DNA from: a virus
IMG/VR virus record: IMGVR_UViG_3300013306_000029
Location: 1-41,690 of that record
Length of the DNA: 41,690 nt
Strand: one strand, 5' to 3'
Position 1 is the stretch's first letter. Each line of letters starts with the position of its first letter. The translations under genes and the position numbers were made by a program. This document shows positions 38,705 to 41,690 of this stretch, piece after piece. The notes beneath the pieces were generated by a model. It was not told where the DNA came from. It was given only the letters and a program-made list of their open reading frames with translations, and searched no databases.

Positions 38705-39183
38705 ACGACGTCGGGGAGCTCATCAAGTGGGCTGTCGCGTTCGTGGTTCCGGGCGGCGTCGTGGCCGGATACCTGGCCATCCGCAAGGACCGCAGGGATG
38801 AGCCGGCCGACAAGGCCGACACGCTGCAGAAACTGATGGACCTGTCGACCTCTGCTGCAGCCAAGGCAGCCGAGGCTGCCATTGCGGCCAGCGATGCACA
38901 GGTCTCCGCAGCTAAGGCTGTGTCGGACGTGGCTGTAGCCCGCGCGGAGACGGCTACTGCAGTCGCCGAGACTGCGCAGGTCAAGGCCCAGCTTGAAGAG
39001 GTTAGGTCCGATTCGCTCAAGCAGGACATAGCCATCGACGAGATGGACGTGCGGATCCTCCGTCTCACCCGGAAGTTGCACGAGTGGTGGGAGTGGGGCC
39101 GCCACCTGCACGTCAACTGGGACGTCGTGCGTACACAGCCGAACCCGCCCCCACTGCCTGCCACATCAATGGAAGAGGACTGA
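38701..39183 (+). CDS. Membrane-anchored coiled-coil protein
   Basis: 160 aa, GTG start. One N-terminal transmembrane span (LIKWAVAFVVPGGVVAGYLAI), then a long Ala-rich coiled coil (about residues 40-115, TLQKLMDLSTSAAAKAAEAA onward) and a Trp/Pro-rich end. Similar proteins flank lysins in actinophages; it could span towards the outer wall or organise lysis. The endolysin starts 3 nt after its stop. Confidence 0.72.
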   Translation: MNDVGELIKWAVAFVVPGGVVAGYLAIRKDRRDEPADKADTLQKLMDLSTSAAAKAAEAAIAASDAQVSAAKAVSDVAVARAETATAVAETAQVKAQLEEVRSDSLKQDIAIDEMDVRILRLTRKLHEWWEWGRHLHVNWDVVRTQPNPPPLPATSMEED

Positions 39184-39186
39184 CCC

Positions 39187-40062
39187 ATGGGAGAGCGTTG
39201 GATCCCGGAAGCCGAGCGACTGACCCCGGCAGGTACCTACGGAACCATGTCCGGCAAGGGCGGTCCCCGTGCCACCCTGCACTGCACCGTGTCCGCCCCG
39301 ACACAGTTCGGCGACATGCACCGCGTGCTCACCAGCAAGAAAGCTGAACCGCACCTGCTCTACTCGTTCGCTGACGACCGGCTTGGGCAATACTTCCCGC
39401 TCGATGCGTCAGCACGCGCACTCATGGGCAGCGCAGCCGTGCCGTCTGGCGTCTCGCACAACCGGGTCGGCACCATCAACATCCAGATCGAGGTCGTCGG
39501 GTCCACTGACGACTGGACCGCTCGAGCCGACTGGCGACCCGGCCCCAAGTTCCGCGCCATGATGCGCGCCATCGCGTCGTGGGGCGTGCGTCCCGAGTTC
39601 ATCTACCGGCCCGCAACGACGAGCACCGACCGCGCCAACGTCGTCCGCTCGTTCGCCACGATGACCGGCGACGCGGGCGGCGGGAAGTGGTGGGGCCACT
39701 GCCACTACCCCGACGGCGAGTCTCACTGGGACCCGGGCCGCGTCAACCTCGCGCGGTTCTTCGCTGCAGCCAACATCGCAACAACCAGTCCATTGGAGGA
39801 AGACGACATGTACACCGACGCAGACCGCGCTGCTGAAGCCAAGCGCTACAGCGACCTCGCCACCCGACAGCAGGCCATCCTCGCTGCGCTCGCCAAGAAC
39901 GCCGCGGAGGACGCGGCGCGCGACGCCGCGCTCGCTTCGGCCGTCACGCAGATCGAGTCGACCGGGACCGTGGACCTCGCCTCTGTGCAGGCCGCAGCCA
40001 AGGCAGGCGCCGCCGACGCGCTCGCTGGCTACACCGTGCACCTCGAGCCCCCGCCCGCCTGA
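39187..40062 (+). CDS. Endolysin, N-acetylmuramoyl-L-alanine amidase type
   Basis: 291 aa; cuts peptidoglycan for cell exit. Amidase_2-like domain residues about 28-195: ATLHCTVSAP (zinc His32), HLLYSFADDRLGQYFPLD, NRVGTINIQIEV and GHCHYPDGESHWDPGRVNL (zinc/catalytic His and Asp). The C-terminal 84 residues are a charged Ala-rich helix rather than a known wall-binding fold. An ideal ribosome site GGAGGA (39795-39800) stands 7 nt before an in-frame ATG (39808), so this C-terminal part may also be made alone. No signal peptide, so release would need the holins. Confidence 0.88.
   Translation: MGERWIPEAERLTPAGTYGTMSGKGGPRATLHCTVSAPTQFGDMHRVLTSKKAEPHLLYSFADDRLGQYFPLDASARALMGSAAVPSGVSHNRVGTINIQIEVVGSTDDWTARADWRPGPKFRAMMRAIASWGVRPEFIYRPATTSTDRANVVRSFATMTGDAGGGKWWGHCHYPDGESHWDPGRVNLARFFAAANIATTSPLEEDDMYTDADRAAEAKRYSDLATRQQAILAALAKNAAEDAARDAALASAVTQIESTGTVDLASVQAAAKAGAADALAGYTVHLEPPPA
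39808..40062 (+). CDS. Possible internal product: endolysin C-terminal fragment
   Basis: In-frame internal ATG 39808 with GGAGGA 7 nt upstream, stronger than the ribosome site of the endolysin itself. It would give an 84-aa Ala-rich helical polypeptide beginning MYTDADRAAEAKRYSD. Internal starts that make separate binding subunits are known for several Gram-positive phage endolysins. Whether it is used here is unknown; GGAGGA could also arise by chance from the Glu-Glu codons. Confidence 0.45.
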   Translation: MYTDADRAAEAKRYSDLATRQQAILAALAKNAAEDAARDAALASAVTQIESTGTVDLASVQAAAKAGAADALAGYTVHLEPPPA

Positions 40063-40065
40063 GCC

Positions 40066-40218
40066 ATGACACTGACCCTCGAACAGTCGGCGCCTTGGGC
40101 GCGACTTATCGGCTACAGCGTGGTCGTGCTCGCCAGCGTCGTCGGCACCTTCGTCGGGCTGGCTGCCCTCGAGTTCGCCCTGTCTCACTCCAAACCCCGA
40201 CGCCACAAGGAGTCATGA
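40066..40218 (+). CDS. Small single-span holin-like protein
   Basis: 50 aa with one transmembrane helix (about residues 15-38, IGYSVVVLASVVGTFVGLAALEF) and a basic C-terminus (KPRRHKES), following the endolysin by 3 nt. The size and charge pattern fit a class III holin or an antiholin. It overlaps the next gene closely. Confidence 0.65.
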   Translation: MTLTLEQSAPWARLIGYSVVVLASVVGTFVGLAALEFALSHSKPRRHKES

Positions 40219-40478
40219 TGCTCGACCGTCTCGTATCGATCCTGCCGGCCAGCCAGCGCGACAAGGCCAAGGCGTGGGTGGCCTGGCTCGGCACCGTTGC
40301 CACCATCGCGGCACTCGTCACCCCGCAGGCGCCCAAGTGGCTCGTCGGCGCCATCGCCGTCCTGACTGCCCTCGGCGTGTACGGCACCCCCAACCAGGGC
40401 TACACGTCCGACCGCAGCCCAGCCCACGACACCGCCACGGGCTGGGTCGACGAGCGCGAAGGAGGCGACCCGTCATGA
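40218..40478 (+). CDS. Putative holin
   Basis: 86 aa with two close transmembrane segments (AWVAWLGTVATIAALV and WLVGAIAVLTALGVYG), then GTPNQGY and a charged tail. This is a common actinophage holin layout. ATG 40218 is preferred over ATG 40215 because AAGGAG is then at a usable distance (5 nt). Last gene of the late operon, followed by an intrinsic terminator. Confidence 0.77.
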   Translation: MLDRLVSILPASQRDKAKAWVAWLGTVATIAALVTPQAPKWLVGAIAVLTALGVYGTPNQGYTSDRSPAHDTATGWVDEREGGDPS

Positions 40479-40537
40479 CCTGCACCTGGGAATGGTGAGC
40501 ACGGCCGAGTAGCCCCGCTTACCACACAGCACCAACA

Positions 40538-40575
40538 GCGCCCGCCCTCCTCCGTAATGGAGCGGGGGCGGGCGC
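40538..40575 (+). terminator. Intrinsic terminator after the lysis genes
   Basis: GCGCCCGCC (40538-40546) pairs with GGCGGGCGC (40567-40575), with an inner CTCC/GGAG stem, followed by TTCT. It ends the rightward late transcript before the attP region. Confidence 0.75.
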
Positions 40576-40775
40576 TTCTCGCGTTGTACGGGCCATGCCC
40601 TCTTATATGTCGCGGCACCCGGTCTACCCCCCAAGGTTTGAGCAACTTTCTTCACAAGGTCATAAGTGCCGCCGCGCCCTCGATCCCTCAGTGGGTCGGG
40701 GGCGCCTTCGTCATGCCCGGATTCAGGTTGGCTACCCAACTGGCTCCCTATGGGCGATGAGGCTGCGAGACGACG

Positions 40776-40814
40776 GAGGCCCCGTCACCACGTTTCCGCA
40801 GGTGACGGGGCCTC
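40776..40814. terminator. Perfect 14-bp hairpin
   Basis: GAGGCCCCGTCACC (40776-40789) and GGTGACGGGGCCTC (40801-40814) are exact inverse copies around 11 nt. It could be a bidirectional terminator protecting the tRNA/attP region, or the former terminator of the host tRNA-Thr gene carried with the core. Confidence 0.7.
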
Positions 40815-40823
40815 TAGGGTCTG

Positions 40824-40865
40824 AGCCGCTTATCGGAATCGAACCGATGACCTATTCATTACGAG
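40824..40865 (-). other. attP: attP core: 3' part of tRNA-Thr(CGT)
   Basis: On the minus strand this reads as a tRNA from the anticodon loop to the discriminator base: loop CTCGTAA (anticodon CGT, threonine), 3' anticodon stem TGAAT, variable loop AGGTC, T arm ATCGG-TTCGATT-CCGAT, acceptor AAGCGGC, then T. The 5' half is missing, and the base before the loop breaks the stem, so similarity stops there. This is what an integrase that targets a tRNA gene carries. It lies 120 bp upstream of the integrase. Confidence 0.88.
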
Positions 40866-40985
40866 GGAATACAATGGGGTAGCCGTGGAGCAGTCGCACG
40901 CCCCTGACCAGCGGAAACGCTATGCTGGCAGTCGCTGGCGACTGCTGGCAATGGCTCCCCCATTGGCTACCCCCAGGAGTGGATC

Positions 40986-41690
40986 GTGGCACGACGACCG
41001 CACGGCACCGGATCGGTGTTCCAAGAGCACGACCACGCCACCTGCCCCCCGGCTGTGGCTGGCGTCAGGCCGCCGCACGACTGCCTCGGCAGGTGGGTCG
41101 GCACCTATGAGGCGGGGTGGACGGCACGCGGCACCAGACGCCGCAGGAAGGTCGTCGCCCGCACCGAGTTGCAGGCCAAGCGCAAACTCGTCGCAGCCCT
41201 GCGCAAGGCCGAGCAGGCGGAGGCGCCCAAGGCTGGCGGCAAGCCCACCGTCAAGCGCTGGGCAGACCAGTGGCTCGAGACCACGCAAGCCACGCTGCGG
41301 CCCACCGCATGGAACGCCAACGCCTCGCTCGTGCGTAACTGGATCGTGCCCACCATCGGACACCGCCGTCTCGACCAGCTCGCACCCAGTGACGTGGCCG
41401 CGGTGATGCGCGCCATGTCCGGCGCAGGGCTCGCTGCAGCATCGGCGCGCCGATCCCACTTCGTCCTCAAGGGGATGCTGCGGGCCGCCGTCCTCGAGGG
41501 CCACATCGTGCCGCAGGGCGTCATGCTGGTGTCCGGCCCCGACAAGGGGGAGAACGACCGTGACGCCATCCCACTGCTCGACGCGCTTGCCCTTCTGGAG
41601 ACCGCCACGCGCCGGCCCGACGCCTCCCGGTGGGTGGCCGCACTCCTACAGGGGATGCGCCCGGCAGAGTGCCTTGGGCTGACATGGGCG
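40986..41690 (+). CDS. int: Tyrosine integrase, N-terminal part (gene continues at 1)
   Basis: GTG 40986 with AGGAG six bases upstream. Codons 1-194 run to 41567, then the gene enters the terminal repeat (41568-41690 = 1-123) and continues to 714. N-terminal arm-binding region (HGTGSVFQEHDHATC, then GRWVGTYEAGWTARGTRRRR), the SAM-like core-binding domain with TVKRWADQWLETTQATLRP and LVRNWIVPTIGHRRLDQL, then the start of the catalytic domain. Arg225 of box I (GMRPAE) falls in the repeat. Full protein 431 aa, usual for actinophage integrases. Confidence 0.94.
   Translation, partial: MARRPHGTGSVFQEHDHATCPPAVAGVRPPHDCLGRWVGTYEAGWTARGTRRRRKVVARTELQAKRKLVAALRKAEQAEAPKAGGKPTVKRWADQWLETTQATLRPTAWNANASLVRNWIVPTIGHRRLDQLAPSDVAAVMRAMSGAGLAAASARRSHFVLKGMLRAAVLEGHIVPQGVMLVSGPDKGENDRDAIPLLDALALLETATRRPDASRWVAALLQGMRPAECLGLTWA
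41568..41690. repeat. Right copy of 123-bp terminal direct repeat
   Basis: Identical to bases 1-123; see the left copy. When the circle is closed, one copy should be removed, giving 41,567 bp. Confidence 0.95.

Larger units (their letters stand above)
40576..40985. other. Noncoding attP/integrase control region
   Basis: 410 bp with no convincing gene. It holds a possible rightward promoter TTGAGC-17-CATAAG (40638-40666), a 14-bp hairpin (40776-40814), the tRNA-like core (40824-40865) and repeats before the integrase: GGGGTAGCC (40876-40884) with inverted GGCTACCCC (40965-40973), GCAGTCGC at 40890 and 40928, and CAGTCG-ctgg-CGACTG (40928-40943). These look like arm sites for integrase and Xis. 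Confidence 0.6.

Noticed and set aside
40475-40498. 7-codon ORF in an ATGA overlap after the holin gene
   Set aside because: It follows the operon's overlap rule but is too short to separate from chance; the terminator follows directly.
40595-40882. 95-aa rightward ORF containing a GIEPMTYSLRGN-like end
   Set aside because: This end is the translated complement of a tRNA T arm and anticodon region, a common false gene. It crosses a 14-bp hairpin and the attP core and has no ribosome site or coding bias.
1-41690. CRISPR arrays, complete tRNA genes, insertion sequences
   Set aside because: I looked for spaced direct repeats, cloverleaf tRNAs and transposase motifs and saw none; the only tRNA-like sequence is the half at attP.

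Overview
The window is a nearly complete temperate siphovirus genome from a high-GC Gram-positive (actinobacterial) host. Evidence for the host: GC-rich codons with strong G/C third-position bias, many GTG starts, a WhiB-like regulator and actinophage-type head, tail and lysis proteins. Bases 1-123 are repeated exactly at 41568-41690, and the integrase gene reads through this junction. The molecule is therefore best read as a circle, or a circularly assembled genome, of about 41,567 bp cut inside the integrase gene. I cannot name the host genus.

Layout. (1) Lysogeny module, 40576-41690 plus 1-1978: an attP-like site carrying the 3' part of a tRNA-Thr(CGT), a serial hairpin, a tyrosine integrase (431 aa across the junction), a leftward repressor-like gene, a divergent operator/promoter region, a Cro-like HTH gene and an excisionase-like gene. 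(2) Early region, 1539-16866: about 37 mostly small rightward genes, almost all joined by 4-nt ATGA/GTGA overlaps. They include a YqaJ-type exonuclease, a RecT/Bet-like annealing protein, a RusA resolvase, a cytosine-C5 methyltransferase with a second reading frame embedded in it, a WhiB-like protein, a DnaD-like initiator with iteron-like repeats, and a PD-(D/E)XK-like nuclease. A leftward cassette of three small genes including a ribbon-helix-helix protein (10605-11091) interrupts the operon next to two copies of a GTATATAC palindrome. (3) A promoter and hairpin at 16867-16958, a few small genes and an HNH endonuclease lead into the packaging and structural genes.

(4) Late region, 18223-37775: small and large terminase, portal, MuF-like protein, scaffold, major capsid, connectors, tail terminator, major tail protein, tail-assembly chaperones with a -1 frameshift, tape measure (887 aa), minor tail proteins, a 1055-aa tail protein with a beta-repeat region, and a tail protein with an SGNH-hydrolase domain. 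A small leftward gene sits between two tail genes at 35703-35867. (5) Host-exit region, 37791-40478: a secreted metzincin-like zinc protease, two membrane proteins, an amidase-type endolysin with a strong internal ribosome-binding site, and two small holin-like proteins, closed by an intrinsic terminator at 40538-40575.

How it works together: integrase, excisionase and repressor control integration at a tRNA-Thr gene. The early operon supplies recombination (exonuclease, annealing protein, resolvase), DNA modification and a replication initiator but no polymerase, primase or helicase that I recognise, so it depends on host replication. The late region builds a long non-contractile-tailed particle. 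The points most worth testing are the dual-frame region in the methyltransferase, the secreted metzincin, the internal start in the endolysin, the candidate origin in the initiator gene and the RHH cassette.
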